Positions 1-5,079 of a DNA stretch of 5,079 nt are shown here, piece after piece. Origin of the DNA: Verrucomicrobiia bacterium. Its GTDB lineage: Bacteria > Verrucomicrobiota > Verrucomicrobiae > Limisphaerales > UBA11358. The position numbers and the translations under genes were made by a program. Under the pieces are notes generated by a model. That model was not told the origin of the DNA. It did not search any database and worked only from the letters and a program-made list of their open reading frames with translations. The stretch is from the NCBI GenBank assembly GCA_030042375.1, contig JASHZU010000511.1, forward strand, positions 1 to 5,079. Direction: 5' to 3'. Positions within the stretch are counted from its first letter, which is position 1, and every line of letters begins with the position of its first letter.

Positions 1-145
1 AATTGACGAGGACAACGCGGTAGCCTTCCTCCCGGAGGGCTTTGCAGGCCTGGGTGCCGGAGTAATCAAATTCGCAGGCCTGGCCGATGATGATGGGGCC
101 GGCACCGATGATGAGGACAGAATGGATGTCAGTTCGTTTGGGCAT
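1..145 (-). CDS. carB: Carbamoyl-phosphate synthase large subunit, N-terminal fragment (3' part outside window)
   Basis: Only the first 48 codons are visible, because the gene runs off the left edge. The translation starts [20 protein letters not shown] and continues with [20 protein letters not shown], then GYRVVLVN. This is the near-invariant N-terminus of CarB: a short basic lead, the glycine-rich first strand of the biotin-carboxylase-like pre-ATP-grasp domain (GAGPIIIGQ), and the [12 protein letters not shown] helix. The family enzyme makes carbamoyl phosphate from bicarbonate, ATP and ammonia delivered by CarA, in the cytoplasm, feeding pyrimidine and arginine synthesis. The ATG at 145-143 is preceded by AAGG with 8 nt spacing, which fixes the start. 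It lies 10 nt after the TMEM14-like gene and is probably co-transcribed with it. No carA is in view. One mild deviation is a third Ile (GPIII) where Val is common. Confidence 0.95.
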   Translation of the reverse strand, partial: MPKRTDIHSVLIIGAGPIIIGQACEFDYSGTQACKALREEGYRVVLVN

Positions 146-153
146 GGGAAAAG

Positions 154-157
154 CCTT
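154..157 (-). promoter_or_regulatory. Ribosome binding site of carB overlapping the upstream stop codon
   Basis: On the minus strand the sequence reads AAATAAGG, then CTTTTCCC, then ATG. The AAGG motif is 8 nt from the carB ATG and shares two bases with the TAA stop (158-156) of the TMEM14-like gene. Ribosomes ending the upstream gene would therefore sit on the carB initiation region. This supports an operon and possible translational coupling, which is an inference. Confidence 0.6.
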
Positions 158-464
158 ATTTCCAGATATTCAATAGCGCAAGGACCACGCCCGTCAAGAC
201 TAGGAGGAACCCGGCGGGGAAAAATTTTTTGGTTTTAACGAGACGGATGGCAAAAACGACAAGGAGCACGGCCAGGATGACATCGCGGAGTTCGCGGGCG
301 GTTTCGTGGTCTAAAAGCCGGGGTATCTGGGTCAAAACCAAAGCAGCGGCGGCAACGGCTGAGGTGATGAGAGAAACTTTGCTCCCGGCGCGAAAGCCGA
401 TGATGCCGCCGACGAGCAGCAAGAGGATGTAACTCCAGAAGACAATGTTTTCAAATTGCATCAT
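156..464 (-). CDS. TMEM14 family (UPF0136-like) small integral membrane protein
   Basis: This 102-residue protein is almost entirely hydrophobic, with four likely membrane segments at about residues 7-24, 29-47, 59-76 and 82-99. The layout fits the TMEM14/UPF0136 family: a glycine-rich first helix ending in [15 protein letters not shown], and a last helix preceded by a basic stretch and FFPAGF (residues 77-86, [10 protein letters not shown]). Eukaryotic TMEM14 members act in mitochondria, and TMEM14C is linked to porphyrin transport; the role of bacterial members is not known to me. hemN lies in this window but about 3.7 kb away, so I would not link them. The start is ATGATG (464 or 461). A GAGG motif 10 nt upstream of the first ATG favours 464. 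The gene sits between the CPXCG gene (12 nt gap) and carB (10 nt gap) on the same strand. Family assignment is from memory of the motif pattern. Confidence 0.78.
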   Translation of the reverse strand: MMQFENIVFWSYILLLLVGGIIGFRAGSKVSLITSAVAAAALVLTQIPRLLDHETARELRDVILAVLLVVFAIRLVKTKKFFPAGFLLVLTGVVLALLNIWK

Positions 465-474
465 GCAAAGCGTG

Positions 475-478
475 CCTC
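475..478 (-). promoter_or_regulatory. Ribosome binding site of the TMEM14-like gene, overlapping the CPXCG stop codon
   Basis: The minus strand reads AATTGAGG followed by CACGCTTTGC and ATG. GAGG is 10 nt from the first ATG (464) and 13 nt from the second (461), which favours the first. It overlaps the TGA stop (479-477) of the upstream gene, the same arrangement as at the carB junction. Confidence 0.5.
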
Positions 479-656
479 AATTTGCAATGGTCTCCAAGTT
501 CAGAATTTCGCCGTGCTCGCATTCGGTCACCACGTCAAAGGGGCGGCAGCAGACTTCGCAATCGGTCACGAAGCGCTGGCGCGGGAGGCTGGTATCAACG
601 ATAACTTCGTTGAATTGGCCGCAAAAAGGACAGGCGACGGTTTCGGAAATTTCCAT
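477..656 (-). CDS. CPXCG motif-containing cysteine-rich small protein
   Basis: This is a 59-residue protein with two cysteine clusters. The first is C9-P-F-C12-G near the N-terminus. The second is D32-C33-E-V-C36-C37-R-P39. Between them is the segment FNEVIVDTSLPRQRFVTDCE. This matches the small CPXCG family (Cys_rich_CPXG in Pfam), whose members are about 60 residues and whose pattern is CPxCGe...vD.S...Q.yveDCqvCCrPi. The cysteines suggest a zinc-ribbon-like fold; the function is not established. I chose the ATG at 656-654 because the motif begins eight residues later, as in the family. An upstream in-frame TTG at 701 would add 15 residues (KSLKFFFRSLNCG and flanks) that do not look like family sequence. 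No clear Shine-Dalgarno precedes the ATG. This is the first gene of the presumed CPXCG-TMEM14-carB operon. Confidence 0.85.
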   Translation of the reverse strand: MEISETVACPFCGQFNEVIVDTSLPRQRFVTDCEVCCRPFDVVTECEHGEILNLETIAN

Positions 657-777
657 GCCGCAGTTTAGCGAGCGGAAAAAAAACTTCAACGACTTCGCCA
701 AAAATTCAGGCGGAACATTTTTTGCTAAGAGAATCTGGAACGGTCTTCACAGGCTGCAAAGTGCAAGGGTTATGTCT
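657..777. other. Divergent intergenic region between the CPXCG operon and the REC-PAS gene
   Basis: These 121 bp separate two divergently transcribed units and must hold at least one promoter each, unless signals lie inside the genes. It contains an A8 run (676-683 on the plus strand) and an A/T-rich stretch around 716-725. On the minus strand TTGAAG and TAAACT lie 16 nt apart, but the second hexamer is only 5 nt from the CPXCG ATG, so it would imply a nearly leaderless transcript. I see no convincing sigma-70 pair for the plus-strand gene and no strong operator-like palindrome. Confidence 0.4.
765..769 (+). promoter_or_regulatory. Ribosome binding site that sets the REC-PAS start
   Basis: AAGGG lies 8 nt before the ATG at 778 and only 2 nt before the ATG at 772. 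The reading runs ATG-TCT-ATG-TCT, so the second ATG is the better start. It yields a protein beginning MSNSIQIILVEN, which puts the first receiver strand at the normal distance from the N-terminus. Confidence 0.6.
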
Positions 778-1791
778 ATGTCTAATTCAATACAAATTAT
801 ACTGGTGGAAAATTCGGAAAATGAAGCGGCGGGGATATTGGAGGAATTGAACCGGGGAGGTTATGAACCGATGTTCGAACAGGTGCAAACGGCGAAAGAA
901 TTGATACAGGCCTTGAATCGCCACCCGTGGGACATCGTCATCTCGGAATATGTCATGCCGCAATTTAGCGCACCCGAGGCGCTCAAGATGGTCCGGGAAA
1001 AGGACCGGGATTTGCCCTTTATCGTCATTTCCGGGGTTTATGGAGAAGATACGGCGGTGCGCATGATGAAAACCGGAGCCACTGATTATTTTGTAAAAAA
1101 TAATCTCACGCGGCTGGCCACGGCCATAAAGCGCGAGATGAAAGCCATGCCAGCGCGGCGCGCCCGCACGCGGGCCGAAACGACGTCCCAATCTTTTGCG
1201 GAGATTGTGGAAGCAAGCGATGACGCCATTTACAGCATCAAACCGGATGGCACAGTGGCCAGTTGGAACCAGGCAGCGGAGCGCATTTACGGTTTCCGCG
1301 CCGGCGAAATCATCGGGCGCAACGTCTCGATCCTGTATCCGGACGAGCATACGAACGAGTTGATTGAGACGATGGAGCGGATCAGGCATGGCGAGCATTT
1401 GGGCCGCTTTGAAACTGTCCGCGTGCGCAAAAGCGGGCGGCAGATTCCGATTTCGGTGTCCATTTCGCCGATTACCAACGCGGAAGACGAAATCACGGGC
1501 GCAGCGGTGATTGCCCATGACATTTCGTGGCGGAAACAGAAAGAGTTTGAGCGGACTAAATTGATTGAGGACCTGACAGAAGCCTTGAGCCACGCCAAAA
1601 TGCTCGCGGGCCTGCTTCCCATTTGCGCCCACTGCAAACGCATCCGGGATGAACAGGGCGACTGGCAGCAGATTGAGGCTTACATTTCCAGGCATTCCGG
1701 GGTGGAGTTTACGCACGGCATCTGCCCGAGTTGCTACAAGCAAGCCACGGCTGAAATCGGCAGGCACGAGCCAAGGGCGGCTGTGGGCTAG
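778..1791 (+). CDS. REC-PAS signalling protein with C-terminal CxxC...CxxC motif; receiver has Glu at the phosphoacceptor site
   Basis: This 337-residue soluble protein reads as three parts. Residues about 4-122 are a receiver (REC) domain: strand 1 IQIILVEN (acidic pair reduced to E11-N12), the phosphoacceptor loop DIVISEYVMPQFSAPEAL, S85 in FIVISG (the usual Thr/Ser), and K107 in DYFVKNN. The loop has E57 where phosphorylatable Asp normally sits (codon GAA at 946-948). Residues about 139-252 are a PAS/PAC domain (EASDDAIYSIKPDG, WNQAAERIYGF, then GAAVIAHDISWRK). A charged helical linker (about 253-277) leads to LLPICAHCKRIRDEQGDW, with C283-x2-C286 and C316-x2-C319 possibly binding metal. 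There is no HisKA, HATPase, GGDEF or DNA-binding domain. The open frame extends upstream to 445, but that part is antisense to the CPXCG gene. It probably senses or relays a signal through protein contacts; the E57 change suggests it is not switched by phosphorylation in the usual way. Ligand and partner are unknown. Confidence 0.88.
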   Translation: MSNSIQIILVENSENEAAGILEELNRGGYEPMFEQVQTAKELIQALNRHPWDIVISEYVMPQFSAPEALKMVREKDRDLPFIVISGVYGEDTAVRMMKTGATDYFVKNNLTRLATAIKREMKAMPARRARTRAETTSQSFAEIVEASDDAIYSIKPDGTVASWNQAAERIYGFRAGEIIGRNVSILYPDEHTNELIETMERIRHGEHLGRFETVRVRKSGRQIPISVSISPITNAEDEITGAAVIAHDISWRKQKEFERTKLIEDLTEALSHAKMLAGLLPICAHCKRIRDEQGDWQQIEAYISRHSGVEFTHGICPSCYKQATAEIGRHEPRAAVG

Positions 1792-1810
1792 AGCGTTTTC
1801 GTAAATATTG

Positions 1811-1952
1811 TAGGCATTCGGTTGCGGGAAGGAAGAAGCAGCGGTTCTTTTGGGTTTTGGCTTCGTTTTCGCTCAGTCACAGGCCGCAATTGAGCCTGCT
1901 CCTTCGCTCAAGCCTCGCCAAAAGCCCAAAATTCCTCGCTGCCGAACGCCTA
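1811..1952. repeat. Long imperfect inverted repeat in the convergent intergenic gap
   Basis: The 197-bp gap between two converging genes (1792-1988) is dominated by an imperfect palindrome. Outer arms are TAGGCATTCGG (1811-1821) and CCGAACGCCTA (1942-1952), pairing at 10 of 11 positions. Inner arms are TTTTGGGTTTTGGC (1848-1861) and GCCAAAAGCCCAAAA (1917-1931), pairing fully except for one bulged base. GCAGCG (1838-1843) can also pair with CGCTGC (1937-1942), and the apical region holds TTGAGC (1890-1895) facing GCTCAA (1906-1911). The left arm is about 16 nt longer than the right. It could act as a bidirectional terminator, but there is no clean GC-stem plus T-tract, so a REP/MITE-like palindromic element is the alternative. 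No transposase gene is present. I see no gene in this gap. Confidence 0.55.
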
Positions 1953-1988
1953 TAATATTTCTTCAAACGCTCAAGGGCACCGCGACAA

Positions 1989-4046
1989 TCAAAACATGGA
2001 TTGCACGTAGACGGTGCCATTGCTGTATTTTCCCGTGATAAAATACAGTCCATTGGAGGGGATTTGAAAATACATCACGCCGGTCATGCCGCTGGTGGCC
2101 GTTTCCCAACTGAAGGGTTGTGTTGAATTTGGGGCCACCACGGTCCCGGCCGTCTGGAACGTTCCGTTCGAATTCATAATGCCTTCGTACTGGCTGGTCA
2201 CGCGATTGGCAAAAAAAGTATAGTCGGAGGAAATGGGCGTCAGCCCGGAATAAACACCCGCCGCTGCATTATCGTGGACGAAGCCAAGGGACTGGTAGTA
2301 GCCGGAGCTGTTGGCCACAATTTCGCTCCAGGCGCTATCGAATTCGAGGCCGTTGTTGCCATAGTAATCAATAACGGGACGCGCGCCTCCCTGAAACAAA
2401 GCGCTTCCCGAGACCGTGAGATTGGTCACCTCCATACCTGAGAAATCTTGATCCCCGAACAAGACGGTGCCCCCATCGGGCTGGCCGATAGACACGCCTT
2501 CAACTACGATTTTTAAATTGGTGCCTGCCCAGCTATCGAAGTTAATCGGAGCGCCAGTGTTTATGCTGGTATTGACGTCAATTTCGCCAACTGATTTAAA
2601 AAAGGCATTGTGAATACCGTCCTTTTCAAAGTACTGGTCGTCAATGAGATTGATGTGAGTGCCCGGCGGCATGGTATTCGCACCCAAAGTGAGAATGGTG
2701 GCATAGACCGCTGACGGGCCTTCATTGACCCCGACGGGCGCGTTGAATACGTTGAACTCGCCGCCCAGGTTAAGGTCGTCAAACTCAGTTTCCACGGATG
2801 ACGAATAGCCGAAATCGACAGCATTGGAGACGTCGCCGATGGTATCCTGCTCTCCGATGACATTGCCGCATTCGACACCAATATATTCTCCGCCAAGATT
2901 GTCGTAATTCATGAATCCAAAGGTACCTTCAAAATTGGCCGGCATGATGATCGCAATCGAATTGCTGCCCTTGGGATATTGACCCAGTGACCAATAGTAA
3001 GAGGGCCCTTCAACGGTGGAGCCAGCGTCGCCGCCGATAATCTGGCAATTATCCAGCCCGCTGCCATCCGCGCCCCCGGCGAGATTTACAGCGCAGAGAT
3101 GGGAGTCATACGACTCCAGGATGGTGAGGTTCTGAAGAATGACGGCGCAATCGTTGTCCGGGATCCCGTTGTTGGCGACGGGATTAGCACTGTAATATTC
3201 GGCCGTGTCAAAAGCCCGGCAGTCGAGGAAAGAATTGCCAATCCAATTGGTACCGGTTTGGTCGTTGCCGATAGCGGCCACAACAAACACGGAAGCAGAT
3301 GGTGGGAATTGGATATAGGATTCATCCGGGCCGTAGCCCCACGTTTTGTACGGTTCATAGCCCTCGATGTCCACCTCAGCGCGGTTACCGTAATTATTCG
3401 GATTGGAAGACAGGAGCGGCGGCACGATCAGCATGGCGTTGTTTTCTGTCGGACGCTGCCAATCTCCGTTGGTGGTGAGCACGTAACACGAGCCCACCTG
3501 GGACATGCCCAGGACTTCCGTGTAGTAGAGCGGCGGGTCGACAATCAGCTGGCCGCCAAAGCCATTCGAGACGCTGTTGAGCCAATTTTGGGCCGCGATG
3601 GTGTTGGCCACGGCGCTGTCCTGTGTGTAAAGGATCGCATAACTCAGGTTAGTAATGGCGTTCACGACGGGATCAAGCAAGCGCAAGGTGTTGGTTGAAT
3701 ACACGGCCGAGATCGTTCCGATGTAAAATTGTCCGTTGGCGCCACAATGATTGATGATGATGCGCTCGCCCACGTCTGCCTGAGAGAAATTGGCATAAGG
3801 GCAGTAGAGAAACGTGTTCGTTACAGAAATACAATTGTAAACATAGCCGTTGGGAACAGCGCCAAACGAGGCAAGGTGGGTGGCAAAAGGGAAAGCCGAA
3901 TTGGCTGGATTATTTGAAGTGACTACCGTCACGGTCGTCGGCGGCAGCCGCAATGGCGGTGGCAGCATCGGTATCCGCGTCTGCGCCAGCAGCATTGGGG
4001 CGTGGCCAAATACAACGAGCAGGACAAAAAACCGGAGAAAAGTCAT
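1989..4046 (-). CDS. Secreted pectate-lyase-3-like right-handed beta-helix protein
   Basis: This is a 685-residue exported protein. Residues 1-21 form a signal peptide (MTFLRF, hydrophobic core, cleavage near LLA|Q), followed by a proline-rich stretch (26-36). The N-terminal module resembles Pectate_lyase_3 proteins: ASFGAVPNG (59-67) recalls the usual GAxGDG motif, and FSQADVGERIII to about DP126 resembles the DVGK...gtI.sV...L insert found in some members. YTQDSAVANTIAAQNWL (140-156) then stands where YGTDDTxAIQxAi is expected, and GGQLIVDPPLYY matches the strand usually reading GGtVyfPpGtY. The rest is Asn/Gly/Ser-rich short strands fitting a beta-helix, ending in a beta-rich tail (SNGLYFITGKYSNGTVYVQS). 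At least nine cysteines occur in the mature chain. No PEP-CTERM, LPXTG or clear membrane anchor is seen. It may bind or cut a polysaccharide, but no catalytic residues can be named. Start: ATG at 4046 gives the compact signal peptide; an in-frame GTG at 4061 would add five residues. No clear Shine-Dalgarno precedes either. Confidence 0.75.
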   Translation of the reverse strand: MTFLRFFVLLVVFGHAPMLLAQTRIPMLPPPLRLPPTTVTVVTSNNPANSAFPFATHLASFGAVPNGYVYNCISVTNTFLYCPYANFSQADVGERIIINHCGANGQFYIGTISAVYSTNTLRLLDPVVNAITNLSYAILYTQDSAVANTIAAQNWLNSVSNGFGGQLIVDPPLYYTEVLGMSQVGSCYVLTTNGDWQRPTENNAMLIVPPLLSSNPNNYGNRAEVDIEGYEPYKTWGYGPDESYIQFPPSASVFVVAAIGNDQTGTNWIGNSFLDCRAFDTAEYYSANPVANNGIPDNDCAVILQNLTILESYDSHLCAVNLAGGADGSGLDNCQIIGGDAGSTVEGPSYYWSLGQYPKGSNSIAIIMPANFEGTFGFMNYDNLGGEYIGVECGNVIGEQDTIGDVSNAVDFGYSSSVETEFDDLNLGGEFNVFNAPVGVNEGPSAVYATILTLGANTMPPGTHINLIDDQYFEKDGIHNAFFKSVGEIDVNTSINTGAPINFDSWAGTNLKIVVEGVSIGQPDGGTVLFGDQDFSGMEVTNLTVSGSALFQGGARPVIDYYGNNGLEFDSAWSEIVANSSGYYQSLGFVHDNAAAGVYSGLTPISSDYTFFANRVTSQYEGIMNSNGTFQTAGTVVAPNSTQPFSWETATSGMTGVMYFQIPSNGLYFITGKYSNGTVYVQSMF

Positions 4047-4096
4047 ATGTTTTGCTTGCACTGAGCTGGCATCCGAGTCTGTTCCGATAAATTCAA

Positions 4097-4116
4097 CGCA
4101 AGCTACATTGCTTACG
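4097..4116. repeat. Short quasi-palindrome upstream of the beta-helix gene
   Basis: CGCAAGC (4097-4103) and GCTTACG (4110-4116) pair at 6 of 7 positions around a 6-nt spacer, TACATT. It lies 50 to 70 bp before the start of the beta-helix gene, so it could be an operator or a hairpin in the leader. It is not followed by a T-tract in either direction, so a terminator is less likely. It is short enough to arise by chance. Confidence 0.25.
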
Positions 4117-4136
4117 CCTTGTTAAATTTAAGTCAA
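4109..4136 (-). promoter_or_regulatory. Possible sigma-70-like promoter for the beta-helix gene
   Basis: On the minus strand TTGACT (4136-4131, five of six bases of the -35 consensus) is followed 16 nt later by TAAGCA (4114-4109), a poor -10 match. The spacer is A/T-rich and the -35 abuts a perfect 10-bp palindrome TTAAATTTAA (4122-4131). Transcription would start about 55 nt before the ATG at 4046. The weak -10 keeps confidence low, but this is the best candidate in the gap. Confidence 0.25.
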
Positions 4137-4168
4137 GAAGGAAAACGGCCGGCAATTTTTCGTGGGTC

Positions 4169-4191
4169 GAAATCAGGCCACGGCGGATTTC
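4169..4191 (-). terminator. Weak hairpin just after hemN
   Basis: Starting 10 nt past the hemN stop, the minus strand reads GAAATC, an 11-nt segment (CGCCGTGGCCT), then GATTTC, a perfect 6-bp stem. The loop could add only a cramped GCC/GGC pairing. No T-run follows directly, so it would be a poor intrinsic terminator. It is noted as the only stem near the hemN 3' end. Confidence 0.2.
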
Positions 4192-4201
4192 TTTGGGAGG
4201 C

Positions 4202-5079
4202 TCAAATCGTCCGGGAAAATTTCCGGTCGCTGGGAGGAGCCAGGGTGTTGTCGAAGCACATGGCGATGTTGCGGATGAACAGCCGCCCGGTATTTGTGAC
4301 CTCGATGCCCCCGGGTGTCCGCCGCACAAGGCCGTCTGCCTCAAAAGGAGCGAGAGCAGCGAGTTCGCGGGCAAAATGTTTTTCGAACTTGATGCCAAAC
4401 AGGATGGACATCGGCGCAAAATCCAGCGAGAGGTCGCACATAATGTGCATGATGGTTTCGCGGCGGAGTTGGTCCTCCTCGGTCAAAATGTAGCTGCGCG
4501 GGAAGGGCGCTTTGCCGGAATCCAGCGCGTCGTAATATGCGGGGAGTTCTTTTTCGTTCTGCCAATAGACATCGGGGATTTGCGAAATAGCGCTCATGCC
4601 AAAGGCAAAGATATCGGCATTGCCGCGCGTGCTGTAGCCCTGGAAATTTCGTTGCAGGGTTTTATTGTGCTGTGCGGCGACGAGTTCATCGGTGGGGCGG
4701 GCAAAATGGTCCATGCCGATGTAAACGTAACGGTTGTTTTCGGTCAGGCGTTCGATGACGATTTTGAGCAGCTCCAGCTTCGTCTCGGGTGTGGGCAGGA
4801 TTTTTTGCTCAAGGATTTTTTGCGCGGGCTTAATCCACGGGACGTGCGCGTAGCTGAAGACTGCGAGGCGGTCCGGCTCCATTTCCAAAACGGCTTTCAA
4901 GGTGCGATTGAAGGAGGCGACGGTCTGGTGCGGCAGGCCGTAGATGAGGTCAAAGTTGACAGAACCGAAGCCGAGTTCGCGGGCCCAGTCCAGCGCCTGC
5001 TGCGTCATGTCGCGCGGCTGAATGCGGTGAATGGCTTCCTGGACTTTGGGTTCAAAATCCTGCACGCCCAGTGAGGCGC
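4202..5079 (-). CDS. hemN: Oxygen-independent coproporphyrinogen III oxidase, C-terminal two thirds (5' part outside window)
   Basis: The frame is open to the right edge; the last codons read A-S-L-G-V-Q-D-F, so the GTG at 5065 is an internal Val and not a start. About 291 residues are visible of an expected 450-460. Motifs in order are SLGVQDFEPKVQEAIHRIQ, GFGSVNFDLIYGLPHQT, PDRLAVFSYAHVPW, YIGMDHFARPTDELVAAQ, LQRNFQGYSTRGNADIFAFG, then GRLFIRNIAMCFDNTL near the C-terminus. The MDHFARP and NFQGY segments and the CMCFD-like ending are those of true HemN and not of the HemW-type chaperone. The family enzyme is a cytoplasmic radical-SAM protein converting coproporphyrinogen III to protoporphyrinogen IX without oxygen, in haem synthesis. 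The 4Fe-4S CxxxCxxC motif lies in the missing N-terminal part. It suggests haem synthesis under low oxygen. The beta-helix gene follows downstream after 155 bp. Confidence 0.96.
   Translation of the reverse strand, partial: ASLGVQDFEPKVQEAIHRIQPRDMTQQALDWARELGFGSVNFDLIYGLPHQTVASFNRTLKAVLEMEPDRLAVFSYAHVPWIKPAQKILEQKILPTPETKLELLKIVIERLTENNRYVYIGMDHFARPTDELVAAQHNKTLQRNFQGYSTRGNADIFAFGMSAISQIPDVYWQNEKELPAYYDALDSGKAPFPRSYILTEEDQLRRETIMHIMCDLSLDFAPMSILFGIKFEKHFARELAALAPFEADGLVRRTPGGIEVTNTGRLFIRNIAMCFDNTLAPPSDRKFSRTI

Noticed and set aside
445..777. N-terminal extension of the REC-PAS frame by 111 codons
   Set aside because: The stretch is antisense to the CPXCG gene and its translation has no domain. 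The AAGGG site and the normal REC N-terminus support the start at 778.
655..970. Near-identical 16-mers exactly 300 bp apart (atgccgcaRtttagcg at 655-670 and 955-970)
   Set aside because: One match with one mismatch is expected by chance at a modest rate in 5 kb. One copy is at the CPXCG start and the other is inside REC coding sequence, with no similarity around them.
787..1767. 326-codon open frame on the minus strand across the REC-PAS gene
   Set aside because: The plus strand gives clear REC, PAS and Cys4 motifs. The antisense product is rich in Arg, His and Phe without domain structure, as is typical of a shadow frame.
1951..1956. Perfect TATAAT hexamer on the plus strand
   Set aside because: The position 17 nt upstream reads AAAATT, which is no -35, and the only thing downstream on this strand is the antisense of the beta-helix gene. 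A lone hexamer in A/T-rich sequence is weak evidence.
1850..2038. 62-codon plus-strand frame in the convergent gap
   Set aside because: It overlaps the inverted repeat and runs into the 3' end of the beta-helix gene on the other strand. It has no ribosome site and no family resemblance.
3099..3698. 199-codon plus-strand open frame inside the beta-helix gene
   Set aside because: It is antisense to a gene with a signal peptide and coherent beta-helix sequence. The product shows no known motif or ribosome site.
4193..5074. 293-codon open frame on the plus strand antisense to hemN
   Set aside because: The opposite strand encodes hemN with many diagnostic motifs. The plus-strand product has no recognisable domain and arises from codon bias in a GC-moderate gene.

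Overview
The window looks like ordinary chromosome from a free-living bacterium, most likely Verrucomicrobiota (Pedosphaera/Limisphaerales-like) or a neighbouring phylum. That assignment is an inference from gene content: a REC-PAS protein ending in a four-cysteine motif, a large secreted beta-helix protein, and moderate GC. No 16S rRNA or other decisive marker is present. I saw no insertion sequence, CRISPR array, tRNA or rRNA.

Left part (1-656, minus strand): three tightly packed genes read right to left. They are a 59-residue CPXCG-type cysteine-rich protein, a 102-residue TMEM14-like four-helix membrane protein, and the start of carB (carbamoyl-phosphate synthase large subunit), which runs off the left edge. 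The gaps are 12 and 10 nt. In both junctions the Shine-Dalgarno-like motif of the downstream gene overlaps the stop codon of the gene before it, so this looks like an operon with possible translational coupling.

Middle (778-1791, plus strand): a divergently transcribed 337-residue signalling protein with a receiver domain, a PAS domain, a short helical linker and a C-terminal CxxC...CxxC motif. It has no kinase domain. The receiver carries Glu (E57) where the phosphoacceptor Asp should be, which makes it the most interesting gene here. A 197-bp convergent gap follows (1792-1988) and holds a long imperfect inverted repeat (about 1811-1952).

Right part (1989-5079, minus strand): a 685-residue exported protein with a pectate-lyase-3-like N-terminal module and a beta-rich remainder, then a 155-bp gap, then the C-terminal two thirds of hemN (oxygen-independent coproporphyrinogen III oxidase), cut by the right edge. 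hemN and the beta-helix gene share a strand, but the gap contains promoter-like and hairpin-like sequence, so they may be separate transcription units.

The genes do not form an obvious pathway. carB (pyrimidine and arginine synthesis) and hemN (haem synthesis) are housekeeping, while the signalling and secreted proteins are lineage-variable. I found no convincing multi-gene novel system. The best leads are the D-to-E receiver with its Cys4 tail, the palindromic element at 1811-1952, and the divergent beta-helix protein.
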